64,000 nt of DNA from Microstegium vimineum (taxonomy: Eukaryota > Streptophyta > Magnoliopsida > Poales > Poaceae). The notes under the pieces were generated by a model. The model was given only the letters and a program-made list of their open reading frames with translations, made no database searches and was not told the DNA's origin. The position numbers were made by a program, and so were the translations under genes. Shown here piece by piece: positions 22,912 through 32,471 of this stretch (its first letter is position 1; every line of letters begins with the position of its first letter). The stretch is from positions 17,009,937 to 17,073,936 of the forward strand of contig CM039130.1 in the NCBI GenBank assembly GCA_022036555.1, given 5' to 3'.

Positions 22912-24144
22912 AATCAAGCAATGAATATGTCAATTAATCAAGCAATGCACTTGGTTCACTCAATCTCTCATGAATATGTCAATTATGTCAAGAGGATGAG
23001 TGGGTGGAGCAATCTCAAGCAAGCACTAGTGTGTGAGTGAAGTAGGAGTGCAAGAGTATGCCCCAAGGGCCAGCCATACGACCTTATATAGCCCACACTC
23101 AAACACTAGCCGTTTCCACCTCTTTTTCCTCTTCTTTGCGTGCCTACAGACGCTCTTTACACAGGGGGTCCGGACCCTTCACCAGCCAAGAGCCAATGGC
23201 TCTGCTTGAGCCTTCGGACGTGACCTCCAGACGCGTGCACCGCGCCGTCTGGACTATCGTGCCTTCGTCCGGTCGCCCCTCAGTTCAAACGATCACTTTC
23301 CCTCCTTTGCTACTGCCTGCCATGCGGTCTCTGGACACAACTGTTCATAGGGTCCGGACCTGCTATTTCCAGCGTCCAGAAGAAATATTTTCCAGAGCAC
23401 CCGAGAACACCCGAGAGCTCCCTCAACGCTTCTTCTCCTCCGGACGCATGTCCGGATCCTTTGTCCGGACCATCACTCGTGTCCGGATCACTTTTCACAG
23501 AAACAATAGAGAGCGCCAGCGCTCCGAACGCGCGTCCGGATCCCTGCGTTCGGACCACAAACAGTGTCCGGACTGCTCTCCTCAGCTAAGCCGACCTAGG
23601 GTATGCTTCCGGACGCACACGCGGTAGTTCGGACAGAAGGTACCCTAGCGTCCGGACCTCTGTCCGAAGCTCCTTTTTGCTGCCCAAACACTTCTCCAAC
23701 TTCTCCAAGCTTCCAAGAGCTAACACTAAGTGATCTCAACACTTGTGCACGTGTGTTAGCTTTTAGTTCACATTCATCTTGGAATTAGTTGGTTGTTTCA
23801 CTAGTTCAATTGATTTTAAATGCAATGCAATGAACCTAGTGGTACATGACAACCATAATCAAACACGAGAGCTCCCTCCTTGATAGTATGGCTATCTATC
23901 CTAAATGTGATCACCCCCTCTATGGTGTCTTGATCACCAAACCGAAAATGGTTCCTATTATCAACTTTGCCTTCACACCATTTTCCTTTGCACCACCATG
24001 CTAGAGCTTGTGCCATCCACTTGATCCACCTTTCTCCATCATATGGCATGTACCAACCTATCTCATGATTGACACTTAGAGATCCAAGGTTAGTACTTAG
24101 GTAGGTTTCATCAATTACTCAAAACCAAACACATGGGGCTCTCA
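22912..24144 (-). repeat. 5' LTR of the SIRE-like element, lacking its U5 end
   Basis: It matches the left LTR from about 22936 to 24144, including the TATA box (about 23081-23090, minus) and the GTCCGGAC-rich U3 (23160-23660). The left copy extends some 370 bp further, so this copy lost the 3' end of the LTR together with the primer-binding site. The junction (22911-22940) holds a short imperfect direct repeat, AATCAAGCAATG, present twice. Confidence 0.8.
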
Positions 24145-24959
24145 GTGGAAGCATTACCGTGCAAGCATTCTGACAACATAAATTCAAATAGGATGTTTGA
24201 AGAGATCATATTCCCAAGATTTCGAGTCCCCAGAATAGTGATAAGCGATGGAGGATCACATTTCATCGACAAACATTTTGAGAAGTATCTAGCAAAGCAT
24301 GGGATCCGCCACAATGTCGCTACACCTTATCATCCTCAAACAAGTGGCCAAGCAGAGACCTCAAACAAACAAATCAAGAATATCCTTCAGAAGACAGTGA
24401 ATGAGATGGGAACAACATGGAAGGACAAGTTACCTGATGCACTCTGGGCATACCGGACTGCATACAAAACTCCAATTGGAATGTCACCATATCAACTCGT
24501 ATATGGGAAGACTTGTCACCTACCTGTTGAACTAGAGCTTAAAGCACATTGGGCTATAAAAAGATGGAATATGGATTTTGATGCTACTGGAGAAAAAAGA
24601 CAAATGCAATTATTAGAATTAGAGGAGTGGAGAGAAAAAGCATACCACAATTCAAAGATCTACAAAGAAAGAGTTAAACGATGGCACGACAAGAAGATGA
24701 AGAAGAAGGAGTTCCAACCCGGAGATAAGGTATTACTTTTTAATTCCAGGGTGAAGCTCTTCGGGCATGGAAAACTACGAAGCAAATGGGAGGACCATAT
24801 AAGGTAATCAATTCATAATCCCACAGAGCAATCACACTTCAAAATAACGAAGGTACGTTATTTAAGGTAAATGGCCAACGTCTTAAAATATTTTTAGAAC
24901 CCAATAAAGAATTAGAAGAAATAGACATAATTAATTTCTATCTTTTAAGTGAATTTTGA
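24145..24959 (+). pseudogene. pol: Athila integrase, C-terminal two thirds
   Basis: It resumes at the copia edge with VEALPCKHSDN, then RMFEEIIFPRFRVPRIVISD with the second catalytic Asp, TPYHPQTSGQAETSNKQIKN with the catalytic Glu, and WKDKLPDALWAYRTAYKTPI. After these come SPYQLVYGKTCHLPVELE and the C-terminal FQPGDKVLLFNSRVKLF. The zinc domain and the first catalytic Asp are missing. A frame change near 24793 and a TAA near 24825 precede the end, FYLLSEF and TGA at 24957-24959. This is the other half of the pol interrupted at 15043. Confidence 0.85.
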
Positions 24960-25067
24960 GGCCCAGTCGCTTTAATTTTTATATCTTGGGCCATGCATAT
25001 GTTTTTCGGTACATAGAACCTTCTAGAAACGAGTGTGCAAAGGAGGCCCGGATCAGAGCCGAGACCA

Positions 25068-25252
25068 GGGCGGGCGCCTTAGGGTGTAGGGTGGCCGCCC
25101 CACCCCTGTCACCTCTCGCCGCCGCCTTTTGCACTCTCGAACCTTCTAGCCCCCCTTATCCGATAAACCTTGCAGAACACTTATCCAACCATTTCACCGC
25201 GAGATTTGCTCCATAGATGCTTCTAGAGGCCATTTTCCAGCCCTATATAAAG
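25068..25252 (+). promoter_or_regulatory. Internal promoter-like module resembling the Athila LTR U3
   Basis: GGGCGGGCGCC (25068-25078) and GGTGGCCGCCC (25090-25100) are followed about 145 bp later by CTATATAAAG (25243-25252) and ACCCCTGACGTCAGC. The LTR has the same order: GGGCGGGCGCCC, GGGCGGCCGCCC, then CTATATAAGGAGGACCCCTG. This is visible in the sequence; promoter activity is inferred. Confidence 0.5.
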
Positions 25253-25462
25253 AACCCCTGACGTCAGCAATCATCATCATTCAATCAGCTCCCGCAAGAA
25301 GATCCAGACTCAAAAGCTCTAGTCGTAGTCCATGATGCTCTCCCGCTAACCACCATTCCACCAAAGCAGCATAGATACAACAAATCCTACTACGCTCAGC
25401 CTGTCCTCCTTACCGCCGCAACCACTCCTGCTTGAGGACCGAATGAAGAGCCAGTCGTCTAG

Positions 25463-25855
25463 GTGCCTGCTGGGACCAAGGTTCTTCCGCCAAGGCCCAA
25501 GGAAAGGATTGTAGGAGTAAAGACCAACCGAAGAGGGGAGATCAACAATGTCAGGTACACTATAGAAGAAGAACGTCCCTACTTTGAGGGGATCCGTGCA
25601 TCCAAAGTCAAATTCGTGTCGCCAAAGGATGCCCCGAAGCACTCTCTCAACTCCTTCGATTCATCTCCAAAACGCCGCAAAACCGTAGCAGAGCTAGAAA
25701 AAGAATTCCATAATAGGGATGACTCGATCATCAACCTCCAAACCTCTCTAAGATTTTTCTCTAGGCAGGTCACGAACCTAAACACCATCGTAGAGAGCCT
25801 TAAGCATGACACGTATGAGCTTAGTAAGAGAGTGAAGTTTTTAGAACGTCGCTAA
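25463..25855 (+). CDS. Post-pol ORF of Athila, basic protein with C-terminal coiled coil
   Basis: About 130 codons follow a TAG at 25460-25462. The same frame is readable upstream to about 25290, with only one more stop (TGA near 25436), so the original ORF was probably about 190 codons. The sequence starts PAGTKVLPPRPKERI, then RYTIEEERPYFEGIRASKVK, and ends in a heptad-like stretch, IINLQTSL to LSKRVKFLERR (about 25730-25852). There is no signal peptide or membrane segment, so it is not an obvious envelope protein although it occupies the place where Athila env-like ORFs lie. I do not recognise the family. It lies downstream of a TATA box at 25243. Confidence 0.5.
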   Translation: MPAGTKVLPPRPKERIVGVKTNRRGEINNVRYTIEEERPYFEGIRASKVKFVSPKDAPKHSLNSFDSSPKRRKTVAELEKEFHNRDDSIINLQTSLRFFSRQVTNLNTIVESLKHDTYELSKRVKFLERR

Positions 25856-27303
25856 AACGCTTTAGTGAGTTATGCGACTAATGAGGGAAGATTAGATTCA
25901 TTTCATTCATTGGTTAGAAGATTAGTTTGTTTTAATTCTTTCCTTTGTAATAAATGCCTCAAAATAAAGAATAAATAAAGATCATTTCTATTATCATTGT
26001 AGCTTGCTTGTCTCCACTGTGTTGTTATCTAAGAAAACAGGAAACAAGTATGGGGGAAACCCCCAATAACGAGACGAACAGATTCAACCGCAACGATCAA
26101 GAATTTCGGAAACAAACAATGCAACAACCATGCACGACGAAGTAGAGGGCAAGGGGCCACCCCAGCTGGGCGGCCGCCCCACTATCCAGGGCGCCCGCCC
26201 TGGGCAGGGCACCCCCACTCCGTCCTTCGACCACGGTCAGGTTTGCACCCTGCACGTTACATATTTTTATGCATATCCCTCAAATTCGATTCGTGCAGTG
26301 AATTTTCATAAATAAATGCTTTAAACATGATAAACAAAAATGATAAAATGTTTCCTTAAATCATCTTCATAAAATAGACCCACTGTACGAAGTTTCCTAG
26401 AGTCCTGCTATTGTTGGGAATTTATTTAGAGACTCCATTTCACTTAAGTGGTTGTGGAATACAAGATGGTAGAATATGAGAACCTAATTCTTGATAATCT
26501 TTGTCACTTGGAGAATTTCTTTAAAATAAATAACTACTTTCCCTTATATGCTTTATACTAACCAATCAAAAGCCAAAGGGCTACTTGCTTTGTATTGAGT
26601 TTGTTCGAATCGTGTGGATCCTTGTTAGAATTTTATCATACTCTGAAGATCAAGGCTTCTTTCATTCATTACAAACACAAAAGATTCACTCTTCCGAAGT
26701 AGTATTGCATTAGTGGCATGTGCTATGCAAAATATGAAATTCGAGGAAATAAAAATGGGCAAAACGTCCGACAACCTCGCGGAAAAATGGGCACGTGCCC
26801 GACAGTAGAATTAGGGGTACATCAGCACCCACCTGAAAAATAATAATAATAAAAGAAATAAATAATGATAGCCCATGGTTCCTCTAATAGTAATACACCA
26901 GCAAGAGATGACATAATAATAAAAAATACCAACAAGTCTTGATCTAAGAGTATGGCATTATTCTCCTCGGATCCCGGTTTGACCAGGCAATACATGCAAG
27001 GTAAGTATGCCACATCTACCTATACTTTTTGAGATTCATTCATGAGCGATCTGAGAGCACCAGTAAGAGGAAAGAAGTAAGCTAAAATATGCAAAAAAAA
27101 CTCCAAGTGACATGATTAAAAGAAGAAGGGTCTCTACTTCTAGCTACTTTATTCCTCAGCTGCTCATAGTGATTTGGTGACACTACTAAACTCCCGTAGC
27201 ACAGGTATAAAAGGAATATTCTACTATTGATGTCTAAACCTTAAGCTTATGTTTTAACCAACCTTTTCTCCAGGACGAGTAAAAGCCTAAGTATGGGGGA
27301 ACT
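25856..27303 (+). other. Athila 3' non-coding region with two polypurine tracts
   Basis: No protein is recognisable. AAGTATGGGGGAA occurs at 26046-26058 and again at 27289-27301, the latter directly before the 3' LTR and so the likely plus-strand primer. At 26168-26200 GGGCGGCCGCCCC and GGGCGCCCGCCC form an inverted copy of the LTR palindrome pair. A GC-poor stretch with AAT repeats lies near 26837-26860. Confidence 0.6.
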
Positions 27304-27898
27304 TGTTGACACTTCTTAAGTATCAATTTTAAGTTTCAACTAAGCAAAAGAAAGAATATATTTGCAACACACACACCTAGACATAGGGTTTTGACTAACA
27401 GAATTCCACGAGTTTTGGTGTTTATCTGTTTCTGCAGGGAGACAACTGCAAAATAGAAAAAGAGGCCCACAAGTAAGGATTACATAGACACATAACACCT
27501 CTGTACAAAAAGGACTAATCTAGAAGACTCTAGAACCAAACCCTAGGAAGGAGGGCCCCACCTGTCAGCAGGGCAGGGCGGGCGCCCTCCCCCATAGGGC
27601 AGGCACCCAAGGCCAAGGGCCAATGAGGCTCCGCCTCCTGGATTAGGGTTCCACGGCCTTTGAGGATCAATCTAACCCCTCCATTAAGGTCGGTTTGATC
27701 CGATGGCTGACGTTCATTTGAGGGGGCTATATAAGGAGGACCCCTGCCCCGTGGCTAAAGGCAATCCGTTATTCATTTGCATAGTTTGCAGAGAGGATTC
27801 GCCAGAGAGGATCCCTTATGGATCTATTCTCTAGGGCTTAGCATTCAAGAGAAACTATCCTTAGTTTCTATGTGAGATTAGAATTTACTCTTCTAGAT
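27304..27898 (+). repeat. Athila 3' LTR, cut by the assembly gap
   Basis: It starts TGTTGACACTTCTTAAG as the 5' LTR does and follows it to CTTCTAGAT, where the N run begins. The TATA box is at 27727-27734. The second GC palindrome of the 5' LTR is degraded here (27596-27608). Confidence 0.85.
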
Positions 27899-27998
27899 NN
27901 NNNNNNNNNNNNNNNNNNNNNNNNNNNNNNNNNNNNNNNNNNNNNNNNNNNNNNNNNNNNNNNNNNNNNNNNNNNNNNNNNNNNNNNNNNNNNNNNNN
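27899..27998. other. Scaffold gap of 100 N
   Basis: Exactly one hundred N. Such runs usually mark a gap of unknown length, so linkage of the two sides depends on scaffolding evidence not visible here. Confidence 0.95.
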
Positions 27999-28268
27999 TC
28001 GTGGGTGTTTTTATAGTAGTCTAGTCATTTGGACGTGGTATTGGGAAATGCAGCACCTTTATTTATTAATGGAGGGGTACATAGTACAAGCTTTATTGGA
28101 CTATGTTTACACTTGTAAATCTCCTCACGCCGCTAAGGGGTGAGGGTCTCTATATCTAATCGCGGGAGAGGTCGGCGGTAGTTGTTGCTGGTTCTTCTTC
28201 CTTCTGCTTCTTTGCTGCGGGCTTGTCGCTGGTGTTAGAGTTGTACGCGTCCTGGACATGGGGCTTCT
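27999..28268 (-). pseudogene. 3' side of a gag-protease gypsy element (host of the next element)
   Basis: On the minus strand DAYNSNTSDKPAAKKQKEEE reads from about 28240 to a stop near 28156, matching the C-terminal extension of the protease in the inserted element (about 35610-35680). It continues the protease that resumes at 39385. An AATAAA on the minus strand lies at 28097-28092. CTTCT at 28264-28268 is the left copy of the duplication. Confidence 0.75.
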
Positions 28269-28763
28269 ATTGGGGATATTGCCTCGGCATATCCCTAGGG
28301 ACCTTATGGGCCTGCCGACCAGAAGACGGCCCAGCCTGCGAGGCCTTGCGGCACGCGACTAGCCTGCCGTGCTCGCTAAGGACTCCGAAGAAGTCTTGCT
28401 CGCCAAGTAAGATCCAAGTAGATAGACTCGGATCCCATTCCATAGGGAACCGATTGTAATCTGTTAGGATATGGGAATTGTAACCCTGCTCCTCGGCTAT
28501 ATAAGGCGAGCAGGGACCCCCTCAAAATCTCTTTGATAACCTCTCTCGGATCATCTATAGATCTTGTAACCTAATACGCAAGATCATTCCAGCCACCAAA
28601 ACACAGGACGTAGGGTATTACGGCGATTTGCTGACCCGACCCTGTATAAATCGCCGTGTCTACGCTCTCTGTGTTATGCTTGATCGCCGTCGCCACACCT
28701 CGGCCTACAATCTACTACCGTAGGGTACCCCCTAGGTAGACTGCGACACATATTTCGTCGACA
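28269..28763 (+). repeat. 5' LTR of the non-autonomous gypsy element
   Basis: It aligns with 38883-39379. The expected TGTTGGGG start reads ATTGGGG here, so the first bases are mutated. It ends TTCGTCGACA. TATATAAGGCGAGCAGGG (TATA from about 28498) gives the promoter. A third, more decayed copy is at 54414-54833. Confidence 0.85.
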
Positions 28764-28764
28764 G

Positions 28765-28780
28765 TTGGCACGCCAGGTAT
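28765..28780 (+). other. Primer-binding site
   Basis: TTGGCACGCCAGGTAT directly follows the LTR end and one spacer base. This is the position and style of the primer-binding site in grass Tat-type elements; I do not assign the tRNA. Confidence 0.6.
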
Positions 28781-28800
28781 GGGGTGTGTGCATCGACTCC

Positions 28801-31206
28801 ATGGCTCGTCAAGTGGTCACCTTCCCGGATTCGATGGTCCTTTCGACGCTTGGCACCGTGCTCCAGATAGGATCTGTATCTTGGACCATCGGATCCGCGC
28901 CATGCGTGGCAAACGCGCTACCATCTCCACGTCGTCTCACCACGCCACCTCCACGTCGTTTCGCCATGCCCATGTACCACCCGCGTAAGGACATCAGCAT
29001 CGACGACCTGGTCGATGCCATCGATCGTAGCAACGCCGACATCATCGACTGCATCGACCTCGTCTAGGCGGCGCGACGCCAACCGCCCGACCACCACGGT
29101 CGTTGACCGCGCCGTAACCGAGTCCCAGCAAAAGCGACGACCTGACGTCCCGACCCATCCCCGATCAGATCCCTGCGGCACCCGTCGTGAATACCGTCAT
29201 CATCTCCCCGATCTCCAGTGACTCCAACCAGGCAGTGTCCCTCGATGGCACGATCTTGTCAGGCTCAGTCGCCACCACGAGGCCCGTGACACCTGATTCC
29301 TCCGCATCGCTCGGCGATTGCCCAGAGTTCCCCCCAGGCTTCGGGGGGATGATTTTTCAAGTCTCCACTGATAGCCCCCCCCCCAACGACAATGAGACGG
29401 AGGCCGATCGTATCGCAAGAGAACAGCGCAACACTGAGCATGCACAACGGCGTGAACGGGAGCGCATCGAGCAAGAGAAGAGAGACGAGGAGCGCCATGA
29501 ACGCGAATGGCTTGCACGTGAGCAGCACGAGCGAGACCAGAGAAACGGAGGTCGCATGACAGGACGCAATCTCCAGCACGAGTTTGACCAGATAGGCAAC
29601 GTTCCGGTATACCCAACACCAAGCGCCAACCTGGCCGCAACAACCTGCGAACTGTCCAAACTTCCATCCACGCTAGAGGTCGAGAAGATAGAAGCCCATC
29701 TCATGGCAGCAGTAGTCTAGGTAAATAAAGCAGCTCGCCCAACTGAATTTTCCGACCAGTCCCACAGCAGAAACCACTCCAGAAGCCCTCCTAGGGAGCA
29801 CAGACGAAGATCCCCACCACGCGATGGCAATGCCGGCGACAACCTTCGGCGCAAGCGAACACCGGAGCCGGCGCGACGAACCCCTCCGAGGGAGTACCGA
29901 CGCAGATCTCCGCGGTATGACGATAATCGTCGATGCGACCTGACGCCACCACTTGTTGGGAACTTGCGCCCTCTCTCTCCCCTCGCCTGCGTGCTGTTCG
30001 GTGGCCCCAGAACTTTAGAGTAACGTCCGTGGACAAGTATGACGACAAGGTAAACCCAGAGTAATGGGCGTCCACCTAAGAGATCGCCGTATACGCTTCG
30101 GGAGGAAAATCAAGACGTCATGGCCAAACTACCTTCCGATGATGTTGTCGACATCAACCAACAGTTGGCTCTAGAAGATCCCCGAAGGCACAATCGATAG
30201 TTGGGAACAACTCAAGGAAATCTTCATCAAGACGTACAAAGCCACGTGTGTCTAGCTGGGGATACGCTATGACTTGGAAAGCGTCCGCCAGAGAAGTAAC
30301 GAGAGTCTCCGTGAGTACATCAGGCGCTTCTCCGACAAACTCTTAAGCATCACAGAGATCTCCGACCCAGAGGCCATCGCCATCTTCTCCAATGGTCTGC
30401 GGGTCGACGAACTCAGAAACAAGTTGGCATGGAAGAACATGACAACCATAGAGGAACTCATGACGATTGCGAATCCTTACGCCAACCAAGATGACGCAAC
30501 ATAAAGCAGGGAGAACAGGCGACGCTACTCCCGCTCCTCGGAGCACGAAAGGGACAGGGACCGCCGATCAGACTACCGTAACGCTGGAAGGGCGGTGACT
30601 ACCAAGACTACCGGTCGGGCAACTCCGAGCGTTACCCGCAGAGGTACGATCATAGGCGAGACAACCGCTACGTCGCCAACACGAATGCCAGACCAAAGAA
30701 GAACTACGACGCCAACTACGAGAAGATCCTCGATGGCCCCTGCCCCATACACAAGAACTACAAGCATTCCATGCGTGACTGCGACCTTCTTGAATCGGTG
30801 ATAAAGGGAAGAAGCGACAAGAGAGCAAGAAAGGACGACCCCGACAAGGGAAGAGACCAAGAACCACCAGCACCGGAGTTTCGCCCACCATCAATGACCT
30901 ACTCCATTTTCGGAGGAGTCGTGGTCGTTGAAGCTGAAAGGAGACGCCGTCAGGTACGCAAGGATGTCTACTCGGTAGCAGCAATAGGTGAAGATTTGAA
31001 CAACACCCGCCATTTAGACTGGTCAGAGCAACCCATCAGCTTCTCCGGGGAAGACGAGTGGACAGATTACAGATACCCTGGTCGTTTCCCACTCATCGTT
31101 GATCCAACCATCGCCACATGTCGCTTCAGAAAGGTGTTGGTCGATGGCGGTAGTGCCCTCAACATTATATTCGCCGACGCCTTCCGCCAACTCGAATACT
31201 CCAAGA
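28801..31206 (+). pseudogene. gag: Gypsy gag and start of protease
   Basis: The reading starts near the ATG at 28801 (MARQVVTFPDS) and passes through several frames. It includes a strongly charged Arg/Glu coiled coil (29400-29550), a decayed capsid part, RSNESLREYIRRFSDKLLSI (30295-30350), NGLRVDELRNKLAW and EELMTIANPYANQDDAT, then an Arg/Asp/Tyr-rich tail. The frame from 30771 has CPIHKNYKHSMRDCDLLE just before it, GEDEWTDYRYPGRFPLIVDP, and the protease site LVDGGSALNIIFADAFRQLEY with its Asp codon at 31143-31145. The chimeric insertion begins after CAAGA at 31206; the protease resumes at 35283. Many stops lie before 30771. Confidence 0.8.
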
Positions 31207-31758
31207 TGTCACACCCGGTTTTAAGAACAAAACCAGGATCATCATATGTGTGCCCAGGAAGTCCACACATACAACAACAGAATAGGAAGATATCAGAAAC
31301 AATATTATATAGCGAAAACATATTTATATTAACACTTACATCAGAGTATAGTGGAACGATTACTAAACTTTTCTTCATACTTCAACTTCAGCTTCAGAGG
31401 GACTCGTTGGCTGGGGGTTGCATACACCTAGCACTCCTTAAAATGTCACAAGCGGTTCTCATTCTACTCGTAGCAAGCACCACACATAGAAAACATACAA
31501 CAAACAAAAGAGACAACTAAGAACAATACACCACATCATACAAAAGAAAATAGTCTATTAAAAGAGAGCTCAAAGCTACGACCGAGAGAACACTGATAAC
31601 GGAACTATCGTTGATAAGAAACAATTACATGCTTTATTCATTTTAGATAAACTAAATAATGGACAAGTTACTAGTTCACATTAAATAAATCATATTTGGA
31701 CCTTAAAACTATGTCAAAGTTAATCATATTTTATTTATAAACATTATCATATAACACC
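31207..31758 (-). repeat. Left LTR fragment of the chimeric element
   Basis: The first roughly 70 bp (TGTCACACCCGGTTTTAAG and onward to GTGTGCCCAGG) match the reverse complement of the end of the solo LTR at 11574. Beyond that it is different sequence, so it comes from another subfamily. It joins the gag segment near 31758. Confidence 0.6.
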
Positions 31759-32471
31759 TCAGCCCAGCACCCCAAGAGTATGCTACCGATGTGGAGATCC
31801 TGGATACTATGCTCACAGCTGTCCAAGGAAGCAGAACCAGAACAACGACAGTGGCAGCAGAGGAAGACCTCAAGCAACTCCTAGCTCTGGAAGGGTGAAT
31901 CATGTATCTGTCGCTTCAGCTCAGGAGGCCCCGGAGGTCATGTTGGGTACGTTTGACATCAACTCCATCCCCGCCTCTGTTCTTTTTGATTCTGGAGCAT
32001 CACATACTTTTATTTCGCAAGCATTTGTTACCATACATAGCATACCCATGATAGCTATGAAGAATCACATGTTAGTAAGTTCACCCGGAGGACCTATACA
32101 AGTTGCTCATAAATGCCCCTCAGTTAATCTAACCTTAAGGGGGGTAGACTTTTCGATTAGTCCAGTTGTGCTGAGGAGTTCTGGTATTGATGTGATTGTG
32201 GGTATGGATTGGATGAAAGCACATCAGGCAGTGATCCAGTGCAAAGAGAAGACGGTATCTCTTGTTACACCAAAGGGCGACCAGATCAGTGTTGTTGTAG
32301 TTATGCAGCAGCCAGAGACAGCCGTTGTGAACCCGATTTATGATGGAATTAATCCGGATGATGTAATGGTGAATGAATTCCAGAATGTCTTTCCAGATGA
32401 ACTGCAAGGTATGCCACCTGACCGAGACATTGAATTTCTTATTGAATTATTACCTGGCTCTGATACCAATT
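31759..32471 (+). pseudogene. gag-pol: Tekay-like gag knuckle and protease, truncated
   Basis: The plus strand reads CYRCGDPGYYAHSCP, a CCHC knuckle whose His has become Tyr, then an open frame with ASVLFDSGASHTFISQAFV (protease, DSGA intact, about 31972-32025) and VIVGMDWMKAHQAVIQC. The region before RT follows (VNEFQNVFPDELQGMPPDRD), and the frame ends in ELLPGSDTN where RT should begin. It is cut at 32471 by the right LTR. Protease would process gag and pol; here only a fragment remains and its strand is opposite to the flanking LTRs. Confidence 0.8.

Larger units (their letters stand above)
15044..24144 (-). mobile_element. SIRE/Opie-like Ty1/copia retrotransposon, complete in outline
   Basis: Minus-strand order: 5' LTR (24144 to about 22912), gag, protease-integrase, RT-RNase H, a 1-kb non-coding stretch, a polypurine tract (16617-16604) and the 3' LTR (16603-15044). 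Integrase before RT shows it is copia. LTR ends are TGAGAGCC and GTGTCTCA. The 5' LTR lacks its last roughly 370 bp, and the primer-binding site and gag start are gone. Flanking bases (CTCAA left, GTGGA right) are not duplicated, and about one integrase domain of the host Athila is missing at the site. Insertion was therefore followed, or accompanied, by deletion. Confidence 0.85.
7611..27898 (+). mobile_element. Athila-lineage Ty3/gypsy retrotransposon with two nested insertions
   Basis: Two LTR copies starting TGTTGACACTTCTTAAG lie at 7611 and 27304, in direct orientation. Between them are a tRNA-Asp-type primer-binding site (11671), gag, protease-RT-RNase H, part of integrase, a post-pol ORF and a purine tract before the 3' LTR. 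A gypsy solo LTR sits inside the 5' LTR and a SIRE-like copia element sits inside integrase. Without these the element would be about 8.4 kb up to the gap. The right LTR runs into the N gap at 27899, so its 3' end and the flanking duplication cannot be checked. All coding parts are damaged. Confidence 0.85.

Noticed and set aside
29200..29704. Minus-strand frames of 104-155 codons
   Set aside because: Shadows of the charged gag coiled coil on the plus strand.
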